A stretch of DNA of 64,000 nucleotides, taken from positions 95,404-159,403 of the forward strand of contig NZ_LDWR01000033.1 in the NCBI RefSeq assembly GCF_001039005.1. The letters are read 5' to 3'. The number at the start of each line of letters is the position of its first letter. Position 1 is the stretch's first letter. This document shows, piece by piece, positions 27,098 to 36,493 of this stretch. Made by a program: the position numbers and the translations under genes. Under the pieces are notes generated by a model. That model was not told the origin of the DNA. It did not search any database and saw only the letters and a list, made by a program, of their open reading frames with translations. The stretch is from Burkholderia cepacia (GTDB taxonomy: Bacteria > Pseudomonadota > Gammaproteobacteria > Burkholderiales > Burkholderiaceae).

Positions 27098-27651
27098 ACG
27101 TCGCGAAGCCCGGCCGCCGCGTGCGCATCGCGATCGCGGCTGCTGCTGCCGTCGTCGCGCCGCTCGCTTGCGCGCCGGCCGGCGCCGCCGACATGAACGC
27201 GGTGAACAACGCCGGTTCGATCGCGTCGAGCGTGATGGTCGGTTCGGCCGCGCCGTCGCTCGGCATCGGCGCGGTGCTGCAGACGCTCGTCGGGCTCGCG
27301 GTCGTAATCGGTCTCGTGTTCGCGTGCGCGTGGCTCGCGCGCCGCTTCGGTTTCCAGCCCGCGCGACGCGGCGGCCCGCTGAAGGTCGTGTCGAGCGTCG
27401 GGCTCGGCGCGAAGGAAAGCGCGACGATCGTCGAGATCGGCGACACCTGGCTCGTGCTCGGCGTCGCGCCGGGCAACGTGCGGCTGCTGCATACGCTGCC
27501 GGCCGGCACGGCGGCGGCCACCGTGACGGCGGCATCGGCATCGGCCGACGCACCCGCCGGCGCCGGCCTGCCCGGCACGTTCGGCTCGCGGTTCCGCGAC
27601 GCGCTCGCGGGCGAAGCCGCGAAACGCCTCGGTCGCGGCAAGGACCGCTGA
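27094..27651 (+). CDS. fliO: Flagellar export protein FliO
   Basis: A 185-residue membrane protein that helps assemble the FliP ring of the export gate. It has a leader-like hydrophobic N-terminus, one firm membrane helix near residues 65-85 (VLQTLVGLAVVIGLVFACAW) and a cytoplasmic FliO domain. The weakly conserved sequence and position between fliN and fliP are typical. Confidence 0.88.
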   Translation: MNVAKPGRRVRIAIAAAAAVVAPLACAPAGAADMNAVNNAGSIASSVMVGSAAPSLGIGAVLQTLVGLAVVIGLVFACAWLARRFGFQPARRGGPLKVVSSVGLGAKESATIVEIGDTWLVLGVAPGNVRLLHTLPAGTAAATVTAASASADAPAGAGLPGTFGSRFRDALAGEAAKRLGRGKDR

Positions 27652-27687
27652 CATGGCGCCGCGCCCTCTTTCCGTTCCCGCATTCCG

Positions 27688-28449
27688 ATGAAACACGAAT
27701 TCCTGCGTCGCGCGGCGCGTTTCGCGCCCGCGCTGATCCTCTGCCTGGCCCCCGCGCTCGCATGCGCGCAGGCGAACGGCCTGCCCGCGTTCAACGCGAG
27801 CCCCGGCCCGCACGGCGGTACCACCTATTCGCTGAGCGTGCAGACGATGCTGCTGCTCACGATGCTGTCGTTCCTGCCGGCGATGCTGCTGATGATGACG
27901 AGCTTCACGCGCATCATCATCGTGCTGTCGCTGCTGCGCCAGGCGCTCGGCACCGCGACGACGCCGCCGAACCAGGTGCTCGTCGGCCTCGCGATGTTCC
28001 TCACCTTCTTCGTGATGTCGCCGGTGCTCGACCGTGCCTACAACGACGGCTACAAGCCGTTCTCCGACGGCTCGATGCCGATGGAGCAGGCCGTGCAGCG
28101 CGGCGTCGCGCCGTTCAAGACCTTCATGCTGAAGCAGACCCGCGAGACCGATCTCGCGCTGTTCGCGAAGATCTCGAAGGCCGCGCCGATGCAGGGGCCC
28201 GAGGACGTGCCGCTGTCGCTGCTGGTGCCCGCGTTCGTCACGAGCGAGCTGAAGACGGGTTTCCAGATCGGCTTCACGGTCTTCATTCCGTTCCTGATCA
28301 TCGACATGGTCGTCGCGAGCGTGCTGATGTCGATGGGGATGATGATGGTGTCGCCGTCCACCGTGTCGCTGCCGTTCAAGCTGATGCTGTTCGTGCTGGT
28401 CGACGGCTGGCAGTTGCTGATCGGCTCGCTCGCGCAAAGCTTTACTTGA
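27688..28449 (+). CDS. fliP: Flagellar export gate protein FliP
   Basis: A 253-residue core subunit of the FliP5-FliQ4-FliR1 export channel. It has a cleavable signal peptide (ending near ALACAQA), then MTSFTRIIIVLSLLRQALG and FLIIDMVVASVLMSMGMMM, both hallmarks of FliP. Four membrane segments are visible. It lies 36 bp after fliO. Confidence 0.96.
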   Translation: MKHEFLRRAARFAPALILCLAPALACAQANGLPAFNASPGPHGGTTYSLSVQTMLLLTMLSFLPAMLLMMTSFTRIIIVLSLLRQALGTATTPPNQVLVGLAMFLTFFVMSPVLDRAYNDGYKPFSDGSMPMEQAVQRGVAPFKTFMLKQTRETDLALFAKISKAAPMQGPEDVPLSLLVPAFVTSELKTGFQIGFTVFIPFLIIDMVVASVLMSMGMMMVSPSTVSLPFKLMLFVLVDGWQLLIGSLAQSFT

Positions 28450-28468
28450 GCCGCGGAGGAATCGCGCG

Positions 28469-28741
28469 ATGACGCCCGAACAAGTGATGACCCTCGCGCA
28501 CCAGGCGATGATGGTCGGCCTGCTGCTCTCCGCCCCGCTGCTGCTGGTCGCGCTTGCGGTCGGCCTCGTCGTGAGCCTGTTCCAGGCCGCGACGCAGATC
28601 AACGAGGCAACGCTGTCGTTCATCCCGAAGCTGCTCGCGGTCGCCGCGACGCTCGTGATCGCCGGCCCGTGGATGCTGACGACGATGCTCGACTACCTGC
28701 GGCAGACGCTGCTGCACGTCGCGACGCTCGGCGTCGGCTGA
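28469..28741 (+). CDS. fliQ: Flagellar export gate protein FliQ
   Basis: A 90-residue export gate subunit with two membrane hairpin helices (about residues 15-38 and 52-72) and the conserved SLFQAATQINEATLSFIPK between them. A GGAGGAA ribosome site precedes the ATG. Confidence 0.95.
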   Translation: MTPEQVMTLAHQAMMVGLLLSAPLLLVALAVGLVVSLFQAATQINEATLSFIPKLLAVAATLVIAGPWMLTTMLDYLRQTLLHVATLGVG

Positions 28742-28764
28742 GCCGCGCTCACCCCCCGGCGGCG

Positions 28765-29547
28765 ATGTTCTCGGTTACCTACGCGCAGCTCAATGGCTGG
28801 CTCACCGCCTTCCTGTGGCCGTTCGTGCGGATGCTCGCGCTCGTCGCGACCGCGCCGGTCGTGGGCCACGCGGCGGTGCCCGTGCGCGTGAAGATCGGCC
28901 TCGCCGCGTTCATGGCGCTGGTCGTCGCGCCGACCCTCGGCGCGATGCCGGACGTCACGGTGTTCTCCGCGCAGGGCATCTGGATCGTCGTCACGCAGTT
29001 CCTGATCGGCGTCGCGATGGGCTTCACGATGCAGATCGTGTTCGCGGCCGTCGAGGCGGCCGGCGACTTCATCGGGCTGTCGATGGGCCTCGGCTTCGCC
29101 ACCTTCTTCGATCCGCACACGAGTGGCGCGACGCCCGTGATGGGCCGCTTCCTGAACGCGGTCGCGATGCTCGCGTTCCTCGCGCTGGACGGCCATCTGC
29201 AGGTGTTCGCCGCGCTCGCTGCGTCGTTCCAGTCGCTGCCGGTGTCGGCCGACCTGCTGCATGCGCCCGGCTGGCGCACGCTCGCCGCGTTCGGCACTGC
29301 CGTGTTCGAGATGGGGCTGCTGCTCGCGCTGCCGGTGGTCGCGGCGCTCCTGATCGTGAACCTCGCGCTCGGCATCCTGAACCGCGCGGCGCCGCAGATC
29401 GGCGTGTTCCAGATCGGCTTTCCCGTCACGATGCTGGTCGGGCTGTTGCTCGTGCAACTGATGGTGCCGAACCTCGTGCCGTTCGTGTCGCACCTGTACG
29501 ACATGGGGCTCGACGCGATGGGGCGCGTGTTGATCGGTTGGCGCTAG
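28765..29547 (+). CDS. fliR: Flagellar export gate protein FliR
   Basis: A 260-residue single-copy subunit that caps the export gate spiral. Six hydrophobic segments span the protein, with the conserved GFTMQIVFAAVEAAGDFIG and SMGLGFATFFDP. ATG 28765 (MFSVTYAQLNGW) is the family start. It is the last gene of the flagellar operon. No flhB follows, so that partner is encoded elsewhere. Confidence 0.95.
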   Translation: MFSVTYAQLNGWLTAFLWPFVRMLALVATAPVVGHAAVPVRVKIGLAAFMALVVAPTLGAMPDVTVFSAQGIWIVVTQFLIGVAMGFTMQIVFAAVEAAGDFIGLSMGLGFATFFDPHTSGATPVMGRFLNAVAMLAFLALDGHLQVFAALAASFQSLPVSADLLHAPGWRTLAAFGTAVFEMGLLLALPVVAALLIVNLALGILNRAAPQIGVFQIGFPVTMLVGLLLVQLMVPNLVPFVSHLYDMGLDAMGRVLIGWR

Positions 29548-29627
29548 CCGAGTCCGGCCCCGTACCCCGCCCGTTCCGGCCCCCCGTTGCTGGAAAACCC
29601 CTAAAGGAACCACCACCCCGCGAAAGG

Positions 29628-29654
29628 TTGCAGAAGGTTTCGTCTCCCTATACT
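29628..29654 (+). promoter_or_regulatory. Possible promoter of the ABC importer operon
   Basis: TATACT at 29649-29654 is a good -10; TTGCAG at 29628-29633 is a fair -35, though the 15-bp spacer is short. The start codon at 29713 has GGAG at 29701-29704. Confidence 0.4.
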
Positions 29655-29712
29655 CGTCGTGACGATGCAGCAAGCATCGCGCCATACGAATACAACGAAC
29701 GGAGACGACCCG

Positions 29713-30717
29713 ATGCGACCCATCCTGCGCACCCTCGCCGTTGCAGCCAGCCTGAGCTGCGCGCTTGCTGCTGCCCCCGCTTTCGCCGACGACGGCGGCA
29801 AGATCACGATCATGGTCGGCGGGATCGCGAAGCTGATCTACCTGCCCGCGCGGCTCACGCAGGAACTCGGCTACTTCAAGGCCGAAGGGCTCGACGTCGA
29901 GCTGCTGTCGCAGCCGGCCGGTGTCGACGCCGAGAACGAGTTGCTCGCGGGCGCTGTGCAGGGCGTCGTCGGCTTCTACGACCACACTATCGATCTGCAG
30001 AGCAAGGGCAAGGACGTCAAGGCGATCGCCGTGTTCGGCCAGGTGCCGGGCGAAGTCGAGATGGTGTCGACCAAGGCCGCACCGACCTTCAAGTCGATGG
30101 CCGACGCGAAGGGCAAGACGCTCGGCGTGACGGGCCTCGGCTCGTCGACGAGCTTCCTCACGCAATACCTCGCGCTCGCGCACGGCGTGCAGTCGACGCA
30201 GTACACGATGCTGCCGGTCGGCGCCGACGCGAGCTTCATCGCCGCGATCAAGCAGGGCCGCATCGACGCCGGGATGACGACCGAACCGACGGTGTCCGCG
30301 CTCGAGAAGATGGGCGACGCGAAGGTGCTGGTCGACATGCGCACCGTCGACGGCACGCGTGCGGCGCTCGGCGGCACCTACCCGGCCGCGAGCCTGTACG
30401 TGCAGTCGGCATGGGCCGATTCGCACAAGGAGCAGGCGACCAAGCTCGCGCACGCGTTCGCGAAGACGATGCAGTTCATCCACACGCACAGCGCCGAGGA
30501 CATCGCCGCGAAGATGCCGGCCGACTACCAGAAGGACAAGGCGCTGTACGTCACGGCACTGAAGGCGTCGCTGCCGATGTACACCGCCGACGCGAAGATG
30601 CCGGCCGACGGCCCGGCGACCGTGCTGAAGGTGCTGTCGGCGTTCAACCCGTCGGTGAAGGGCAAGCACATCGACCTGGCGCGTACCTACACGAACGATT
30701 TCGTGAACGCGAAGTAA
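29713..30717 (+). CDS. ABC transporter substrate-binding protein, NMT1/SsuA type
   Basis: A 334-residue periplasmic binding protein. The signal peptide ends near AAPAFADD. The NMT1/SsuA-like domain starts with the family pattern GGIAKLIYLPARLTQELGYFKAEGLDVEL. These proteins bind nitrate, sulfonates, taurine, thiamine precursors or aromatic acids, and the sequence does not settle which. It is the first gene of a run with an ATPase, a permease and a two-component system. Confidence 0.9.
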   Translation: MRPILRTLAVAASLSCALAAAPAFADDGGKITIMVGGIAKLIYLPARLTQELGYFKAEGLDVELLSQPAGVDAENELLAGAVQGVVGFYDHTIDLQSKGKDVKAIAVFGQVPGEVEMVSTKAAPTFKSMADAKGKTLGVTGLGSSTSFLTQYLALAHGVQSTQYTMLPVGADASFIAAIKQGRIDAGMTTEPTVSALEKMGDAKVLVDMRTVDGTRAALGGTYPAASLYVQSAWADSHKEQATKLAHAFAKTMQFIHTHSAEDIAAKMPADYQKDKALYVTALKASLPMYTADAKMPADGPATVLKVLSAFNPSVKGKHIDLARTYTNDFVNAK

Positions 30718-30830
30718 GCATCGGCGCCGGCGGCGGCGATCCCGCCGCCGGGCGCTCCCCGTTCCGGCCCGCTGACCGGCCCGGCGTTGCGTCACGACGC
30801 GACGCCTTCCTCACCCGCAGGACGAATGAG

Positions 30831-31628
30831 ATGAATCAGGCAGTCTCCCCGAGCACACCGGCGATCGAGTTTCGCAACGTGTCGTGCCGCTTCATTTCGC
30901 CGGAAGGCAAGGCCACCGTCGCGTTGCGCGACTTCAGCATGAGCGTCGCGCGCGGCGAGTTCATCGCGATCGTCGGGCCGACCGGCTGCGGCAAGTCGAC
31001 GACGCTCAACCTGATCACCGGGCTGCTCAAGCCCGTGTCGGGCGAAGTGCGTGTGATGGGCCGTCCGGTCGACGGGATCGATCCGCGCATCGGCTTCGTG
31101 TTCCAGGCCGACGCCGTGTTCCCGTGGCGCAACGTGATCGACAACGTCGCGGCGGGCCCGCTGTTTCGCGGCCGCTCGAAGGACGTCGCGTACGCGCAGG
31201 CCGAGGAATGGATCCGCAAGGTCGGCCTCGACAAGTTCACCAAGCACTACCCGCATCAACTGTCCGGCGGGATGCGCAAGCGCGTCGCGCTCGCGCAGAC
31301 CTTCATCAACCAGCCTGAAATCCTGCTGATGGACGAGCCGTTTTCCGCGCTCGACATGCAGACGCGCACGCTGATGCAGGACGAGCTGCTGCAGTTGTGG
31401 TCGGCGAACAAGGGCTCGGTCGTGTTCGTCACGCACGATCTCGAGGAGGCGATCGCGCTCGCCGATCGCGTGTTCGTGCTGACCGCGCGCCCCGCGACGC
31501 TCAAGCGCGTGTACGAGATCGACCTGCCGCGCCCGCGCGTCACGTCGGAGATTCGCTACGACCCGCGCTTCATCGAAATTTCCAAGGACATCTGGCACGA
31601 CCTGCGCGAAGAAGTGCAGATCGGCTGA
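30831..31628 (+). CDS. ABC transporter ATP-binding protein, SsuB/TauB type
   Basis: A 265-residue ATPase that drives the importer. Walker A is GPTGCGKST near residues 47-55, the Q-loop is VFQADAVFPW, the signature is LSGGMRKR (not the commoner LSGGQ), and Walker B is ILLMDEPFSALD. ATG 30831 follows a weak GGACGA. It is 113 bp after the binding-protein gene. Confidence 0.93.
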   Translation: MNQAVSPSTPAIEFRNVSCRFISPEGKATVALRDFSMSVARGEFIAIVGPTGCGKSTTLNLITGLLKPVSGEVRVMGRPVDGIDPRIGFVFQADAVFPWRNVIDNVAAGPLFRGRSKDVAYAQAEEWIRKVGLDKFTKHYPHQLSGGMRKRVALAQTFINQPEILLMDEPFSALDMQTRTLMQDELLQLWSANKGSVVFVTHDLEEAIALADRVFVLTARPATLKRVYEIDLPRPRVTSEIRYDPRFIEISKDIWHDLREEVQIG

Positions 31629-31666
31629 CGCATACGCCGCACGCAAAGAACAGCAAGGACAGGAGC

Positions 31667-32524
31667 ATGACCGACATGACGCTTCCCCCCACCGCCCTTC
31701 CGGCGACGACGCTCGAGGACGACGAGCGCGCCGCGCAACGCCGGCTGCGCCGCCGGCGCAACCTGATCGTCGGGCTGCGGATCGCCGTGCTTGTGCTGGT
31801 GCTGGGCGGGTGGGAACTCGCCGCACGGCTCAAGTGGATCGATCCGTTCTTCTTCTCGATGCCGTCGCTGATCTTCGAACAGATCCAGGACTGGTTCGTG
31901 AACGGCACATCGCAAGGCCCGCTGCTCACGCAGGTGTGGGTCACGCTCGAGGAAACCGGGATCGGCTTCGTGATCGGCTCGGTTGCCGGCGTGATCTGCG
32001 GGATCGTGCTCGGCCGCAACAAGCTGATGGCCGACGTGTTCGGCCTGTATATCCAGATCGCGAACTCGATTCCGCGTGTCGTGCTCGGCTCGATCTTCGT
32101 GATCGCGCTCGGCCTCGGAATGGCGTCGAAGATCGCGCTCGCCGTCGTGATGGTGTTCTTCGTGGTGTTCGGCAACGCGTTCCAGGGTGTGCGCGAAGCC
32201 GACCGCTACCTGATCGCGAACGCGCAGATCCTCGGCGCGTCGCGCCGGCAGATCACCACGGCGGTCGTGATCCCGTCCGCGCTGAGCTGGATTCTCGCGA
32301 GCCTGCACGTGAGCTTCGGCTTCGCGCTGGTCGGCGCGGTGGTCGGCGAATTCCTGGGTTCCAAGCAGGGCATCGGCCTGCTAATCTCCACCGCCCAGGG
32401 TGCGTTCAACGCGAGCGGCGTGTTCGCGGCGATGATCGTGCTGGCCGTGGTCGCGCTGGCCGCAGACTATCTGCTGACCTGGCTCGAGAAGCGGCTTCTG
32501 AAGTGGCGCCCCGCCGCGTTCTGA
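31667..32524 (+). CDS. ABC transporter permease, SsuC/TauC type
   Basis: A 285-residue permease with six membrane helices. The BPD_transp_1 EAA loop is visible as VREADRYLIANAQILGASRRQI. A basic, Arg-rich N-terminal segment precedes helix 1. AGGAG lies just 5' of the ATG. The histidine kinase gene begins 22 bp after the stop, which suggests one transcript. Confidence 0.93.
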   Translation: MTDMTLPPTALPATTLEDDERAAQRRLRRRRNLIVGLRIAVLVLVLGGWELAARLKWIDPFFFSMPSLIFEQIQDWFVNGTSQGPLLTQVWVTLEETGIGFVIGSVAGVICGIVLGRNKLMADVFGLYIQIANSIPRVVLGSIFVIALGLGMASKIALAVVMVFFVVFGNAFQGVREADRYLIANAQILGASRRQITTAVVIPSALSWILASLHVSFGFALVGAVVGEFLGSKQGIGLLISTAQGAFNASGVFAAMIVLAVVALAADYLLTWLEKRLLKWRPAAF

Positions 32525-32546
32525 ACGCGGCCGCCGGACGCATGAC

Positions 32547-33980
32547 ATGACACCCCCGACCGCGCCGGCGCCCCCGGCGCGGTTCGGCATTTCCGAGAAG
32601 GAGCGCAACAGGATGGCGCACAGCCTGCGCGGGCGGCTGCTGTGGTGGCTGTTGCTGCCGCTCGCGGCCTTTGTGCTGATCGCGGGCGCGATGTCGTACG
32701 ACACCGCGCGGCGCACGGCCGGGCTCGTGCAGGACAGCGCACTCGTCGCGTCCGCGCGCACGATCGGCGAGGACGTCGAATGGCGCAACGGGCTGCCGGT
32801 CGCCGACGTGCCGCCGGCGGCGCTGGAGATCTTCGAATCGCCGTCGCGCGATTCGGTGTTCTACAAGGTGATCGACGGCCACGACCGCCTGCTCGCCGGC
32901 ACGCCGGCGCTCGACCTGCCCGCGCGCCACGGCGTCGAGCCGACGCTGTACGACACGGCGCTCGACGGCGTGCCGTTGCGCGCGGTGGCCTACGATCGCC
33001 AGCTGTACGACGAGGGTCAGGTCGAGACGGTCACGGTCGTCGTCGCGAAGACGATGGGCTCGCGCAACGCGATGGTCGACACGATCTGGCGGCCGCAACT
33101 CGTGCGCCTGTCGCTGATGCTCATGCTCGCGGTGGTGCTCGTCTACCTCGGCCTGACGCTGGAGCTGCGTCCGCTGATGAAGCTGAAGGACGATGTCGCC
33201 GACCGCGGGCCGATGGAGCTGGAGCCGATCCGCCCCGAGCGGCTGCAGCACGAACTGCGGCCGATCGTCGACGCGATCAACCAGTGCATCGCACGGCTCA
33301 ACATGCACACGGCCACGCAGCGCCGCTTCATCGCGGACGCCGCGCACCAGCTGCGCACGCCGATCGCGGTGCTCGACACACAGATCCAGTATGCGCAGCG
33401 GCGCGACCACGACGATCCGGAACTCGCGTCGGTGCTCGACAGCATGCAGCGCAGCAGCCGCAAGATGGCCGACGTGACCGACAAGCTGCTGCTGCTCGCG
33501 CATGCGGAAGCGACGCCGTCGACGCTCCTGACCCATCGCGTCGATCTCGCGGCCGTGGTGTCGAGCGTGCTGGAGGAAACGATCGTGCTCGCGCAGCGGC
33601 GCGATATCGACCTTGGCGCCGATCTCGGCGAACGGCTCGACGTCGCGGGCAGCGACAGCCTGCTGACCGCGCTGGTGATGAACCTCGTCGACAACGCGGT
33701 ACGCTACACGCAGCCGGGCGGCTGCGTGACGGTGGCCGCGCGACGCGACGGCGATGCGATCGTGCTCGACGTGGTCGACAACGGCCCCGGCATCCCGGCC
33801 GAGGCGCGGCCGCACGTATTCAAGCGCTTCTACCGCGTGTCGGCCGATACCGAAGGCTCGGGCCTCGGGCTTGCCATCGTCCGCGAGATCGCGCAGGCGC
33901 ACAGCGGCAGCGCGTCGCTTGCGCCGGGGCCCGGCAATCGCGGTATCGTCGTAACTGTGCGGTTGCCCGCCTATGATTAG
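32547..33980 (+). CDS. Sensor histidine kinase, TctE type
   Basis: A 477-residue membrane kinase. It has two membrane helices (about residues 30-50 and 190-210) around a periplasmic 2CSK_N sensor domain, as in TctE. The phosphorylated His267 lies in DAAHQLRTPIAVL. The N box is NLVDNAVRYT, then DNGPGIP and GSGLGLAIV complete the ATPase core. It is in line with an ABC importer and may sense the same ligand. GTG and ATG codons around residue 23 (MAHSLRGRL) are alternative starts. Confidence 0.9.
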   Translation: MTPPTAPAPPARFGISEKERNRMAHSLRGRLLWWLLLPLAAFVLIAGAMSYDTARRTAGLVQDSALVASARTIGEDVEWRNGLPVADVPPAALEIFESPSRDSVFYKVIDGHDRLLAGTPALDLPARHGVEPTLYDTALDGVPLRAVAYDRQLYDEGQVETVTVVVAKTMGSRNAMVDTIWRPQLVRLSLMLMLAVVLVYLGLTLELRPLMKLKDDVADRGPMELEPIRPERLQHELRPIVDAINQCIARLNMHTATQRRFIADAAHQLRTPIAVLDTQIQYAQRRDHDDPELASVLDSMQRSSRKMADVTDKLLLLAHAEATPSTLLTHRVDLAAVVSSVLEETIVLAQRRDIDLGADLGERLDVAGSDSLLTALVMNLVDNAVRYTQPGGCVTVAARRDGDAIVLDVVDNGPGIPAEARPHVFKRFYRVSADTEGSGLGLAIVREIAQAHSGSASLAPGPGNRGIVVTVRLPAYD

Positions 33981-34067
33981 GGGCTGTTTCCATATGGAGC
34001 GGGCATTCCCGTGACATGAATTTTTTATTTGGGGTTGCCACGAGAACGGCCCCATAGAGATGTCGTC

Positions 34068-34745
34068 ATGAAACTCCTGCTGGTCGAAGACAACGCCGAA
34101 CTCGCGCACTGGATCGTGAACCTGCTGCGCGGCGAGGATTTCGCGGTCGACTGCGTCGGCGACGGCGAACGCGCCGACACGGTGCTGAAGACCGAGCGCT
34201 ACGACGCGGTGCTGCTCGACATGCGGCTGCCCGGCATCAGCGGCAAGGAAGTACTCGCGCGGTTGCGGCGCCGCAACGACAACGTGCCAGTGCTGATGCT
34301 GACCGCGCACGGCTCGGTCGACGACAAGGTCGACTGCTTCGGCGCGGGCGCCGACGATTACGTCGTGAAGCCGTTCGAGTCGCGCGAGCTGGTCGCGCGG
34401 ATTCGCGCGCTGATCCGCCGGCAGGCCGGGGTCGGTACAACGCAGCTCGTGTGCGGCGATCTCGTCTATGCATTCGGCACGCGCGAATTCCGTTGCGGCG
34501 AAGCGGTGCTCGCGCTGCGCCGTCGCGAGCACGCGATCCTCGAAACGCTGATGCTGCAGCAGAACAAGACCGTGTCGAAGGCGCGCCTGATGGACAGCGT
34601 GTTCGCGCTCGACGACGAACCGAGCGCCGACGCGATCGACATCTACATCCACCGGCTGCGCAAGCATCTCGCCGGCAGCACGGCCGAGATCATCACGCTG
34701 CGCGGGCTCGGTTACATCCTGCGCATGAAGAGCGCGCAGGACTGA
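34068..34745 (+). CDS. Response regulator, OmpR/TctD type
   Basis: A 225-residue regulator and the partner of the kinase before it. The receiver domain has the acidic pair ED at residues 7-8, the phospho-acceptor Asp51 in LLDMRLPG and Lys near 101 in VVKPFE. A winged-helix DNA-binding domain (Trans_reg_C) ends GLGYILRMK. It is separated from the kinase by 87 bp that contain a CCATATGG palindrome. Likely targets are the importer operon and/or the porin downstream. Confidence 0.92.
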   Translation: MKLLLVEDNAELAHWIVNLLRGEDFAVDCVGDGERADTVLKTERYDAVLLDMRLPGISGKEVLARLRRRNDNVPVLMLTAHGSVDDKVDCFGAGADDYVVKPFESRELVARIRALIRRQAGVGTTQLVCGDLVYAFGTREFRCGEAVLALRRREHAILETLMLQQNKTVSKARLMDSVFALDDEPSADAIDIYIHRLRKHLAGSTAEIITLRGLGYILRMKSAQD

Positions 34746-35027
34746 CCGGCGTTCTTCCGCAGTCCCGATCGTCGATTCGTAGCACGAAATGCCCCCGGAC
34801 GCCTGCCGGCTGCCCGGCGGGTGCGCTTTCTCGCGCCTGCACGATTCGTGATTGTTGCGCGTTCGGTGTTTTCACCGATCCGATTCTTGCGTCCGGGAAA
34901 GCGTCGTGAAGGATTGCACGCTCTACGATGCTACGCGTCGGCCCTCTCGCTGTGGCCGGCAAGAGTCGGCATACATTGCGTACTGCCAACGACCAGATTT
35001 CAATGCGGCAGCTCGGAGGAGACGATC

Positions 35028-36158
35028 TTGAAACGAAAAACCCTTGCCCTTTCCATCGCGGCGGCAGGCCTGTGCGCCGGCACCCAGGCGCATGCGCAGT
35101 CGAGCGTGCAGCTCTACGGCCTGATGGACCTGAGCTTTCCGACCTACCGGACCCACGCCGACGCGAACGGCAATCACGTCATCGGGATGGGCAACGAAGG
35201 CGAGCCGTGGTTCAGCGGCAGCCGTTGGGGCCTGCGCGGTGCCGAAGACATCGGCGGCGGCACGAAGATCATCTTCCGCCTCGAAAGCGAATTCGTAGTC
35301 GCGAACGGCCAGATGGAAGACAGCGGCCAGATCTTCGACCGTGATGCATGGGTCGGCGTCGAGGACGAGCGCTTCGGCAAGCTGACGGCCGGCTTCCAGA
35401 ACACGATCGCGCGCGACGCGGCGGCGATCTACGGCGATCCGTACGGCACCGCGAAACTGACGACCGAGGAAGGCGGCTGGACCAACTCGAACAACTTCAA
35501 GCAGATGATCTTCTACGCGGCCGGCCCGACCGGCACGCGCTACAACAACGGCATTGCGTGGAAGAAGCTGTTCAACAACGGCATCTTCGCGAGCGCCGGC
35601 TACCAGTTCAGCAATTCGACGCAGTTCGCGACCGGCTCCGCGTACCAGCTCGCGCTCGGCTACAACGGCGGGCCGTTCAACGTGTCGGGTTTCTACAACC
35701 ACGTGAACAACGGTGGCTACACGAACCAGACGTTCTCGGTCGGCGGCAACTACACGTTCGACATCGTGCGCCTGAATGCCGGCTACTTCCGCTACAACGG
35801 CGACCAGGGCGCGCTCGGCCAGCGTCACGACGATTCGTGGACGGTGTCGATGAAGATCGCGCCGAAGGGCGCGCTCGACTACGAGCTCGGCTACCAGCAG
35901 ATGCGCATCAAGAACGCCGCGAACAACGCCGACGGCTTCACGCCGAACGCGAACCTCGGCGCGTTCAGCCTGACCAACGGCGTCAGCAACGGCTTCAAGG
36001 AGACGATCTACGGGTCGGTGTTCTATCACCTGAGCAAGCGCACCGAGGTGTACCTGGCCGGCGACTACATGAAGCTGCACGGCGGCTACACGGTGTCGTC
36101 GACGTTCGGCGCGAAGAACCAGCTCGAACTGACGTCGGGCATCCGTACGCGCTTTTGA
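35028..36158 (+). CDS. Outer-membrane porin (Gram-negative porin family)
   Basis: A 376-residue trimeric general porin of the betaproteobacterial Porin_4 family. The start is TTG at 35028, placed by GGAGGA seven bases upstream and by the signal peptide that follows (KRKTLALSIAAAGL ... AHAQ). The mature protein begins SSVQLYGLMDLS and ends SGIRTRF, with the terminal Phe needed for barrel insertion. It lies 282 bp after the response regulator, on the same strand, so it may be under that regulator's control. Confidence 0.93.
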   Translation: MKRKTLALSIAAAGLCAGTQAHAQSSVQLYGLMDLSFPTYRTHADANGNHVIGMGNEGEPWFSGSRWGLRGAEDIGGGTKIIFRLESEFVVANGQMEDSGQIFDRDAWVGVEDERFGKLTAGFQNTIARDAAAIYGDPYGTAKLTTEEGGWTNSNNFKQMIFYAAGPTGTRYNNGIAWKKLFNNGIFASAGYQFSNSTQFATGSAYQLALGYNGGPFNVSGFYNHVNNGGYTNQTFSVGGNYTFDIVRLNAGYFRYNGDQGALGQRHDDSWTVSMKIAPKGALDYELGYQQMRIKNAANNADGFTPNANLGAFSLTNGVSNGFKETIYGSVFYHLSKRTEVYLAGDYMKLHGGYTVSSTFGAKNQLELTSGIRTRF

Positions 36159-36213
36159 CGTAAAGCGGGGCGGGTTGCGCCCCGCCATTCCCTCCGTCCG
36201 GGATTCTCCATGC

Positions 36214-36252
36214 GGGCACGCCGGCGCTTTGCGCCGACCGTGCCCTTTTTTT
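36214..36252 (+). terminator. Rho-independent terminator after the porin gene
   Basis: GGGCACG-C-CGGCGC, loop TTT, GCGCCG-AC-CGTGCCC, then seven Ts. A second GC hairpin without a T-tract (GCGGGGC ... GCCCCGC) lies closer to the stop, at about 36163-36183. Confidence 0.85.
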
Positions 36253-36493
36253 CGTCCTTTCCGCGGCGCCGCGGGATGCCCGGAAAACCGCCGCCGGCCG
36301 GCCGTGCGAGAACTGGCCCGAAGCCGCTTGCGGCCCGTGGGACGGGCGATCGCGGCCGATGCGCACGCGTTCGGCTCATATCGGCGCTTGACCTGCGCCG
36401 ACCGACTCGATAGCGTTTCGGGTTTGCCCGGGTGGCCATTGCCGCCGGTGCCGTGAGCGCGCCCGACGTCCTGGCGCGCGCGGCCGGGCTCCG

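Noticed and set aside
34821..35027. N-terminal extension of the porin from ATG 34821
   Set aside because: The signal peptide begins after TTG 35028, which has a strong GGAGGA at proper distance. The extension has no signal-like or conserved sequence.
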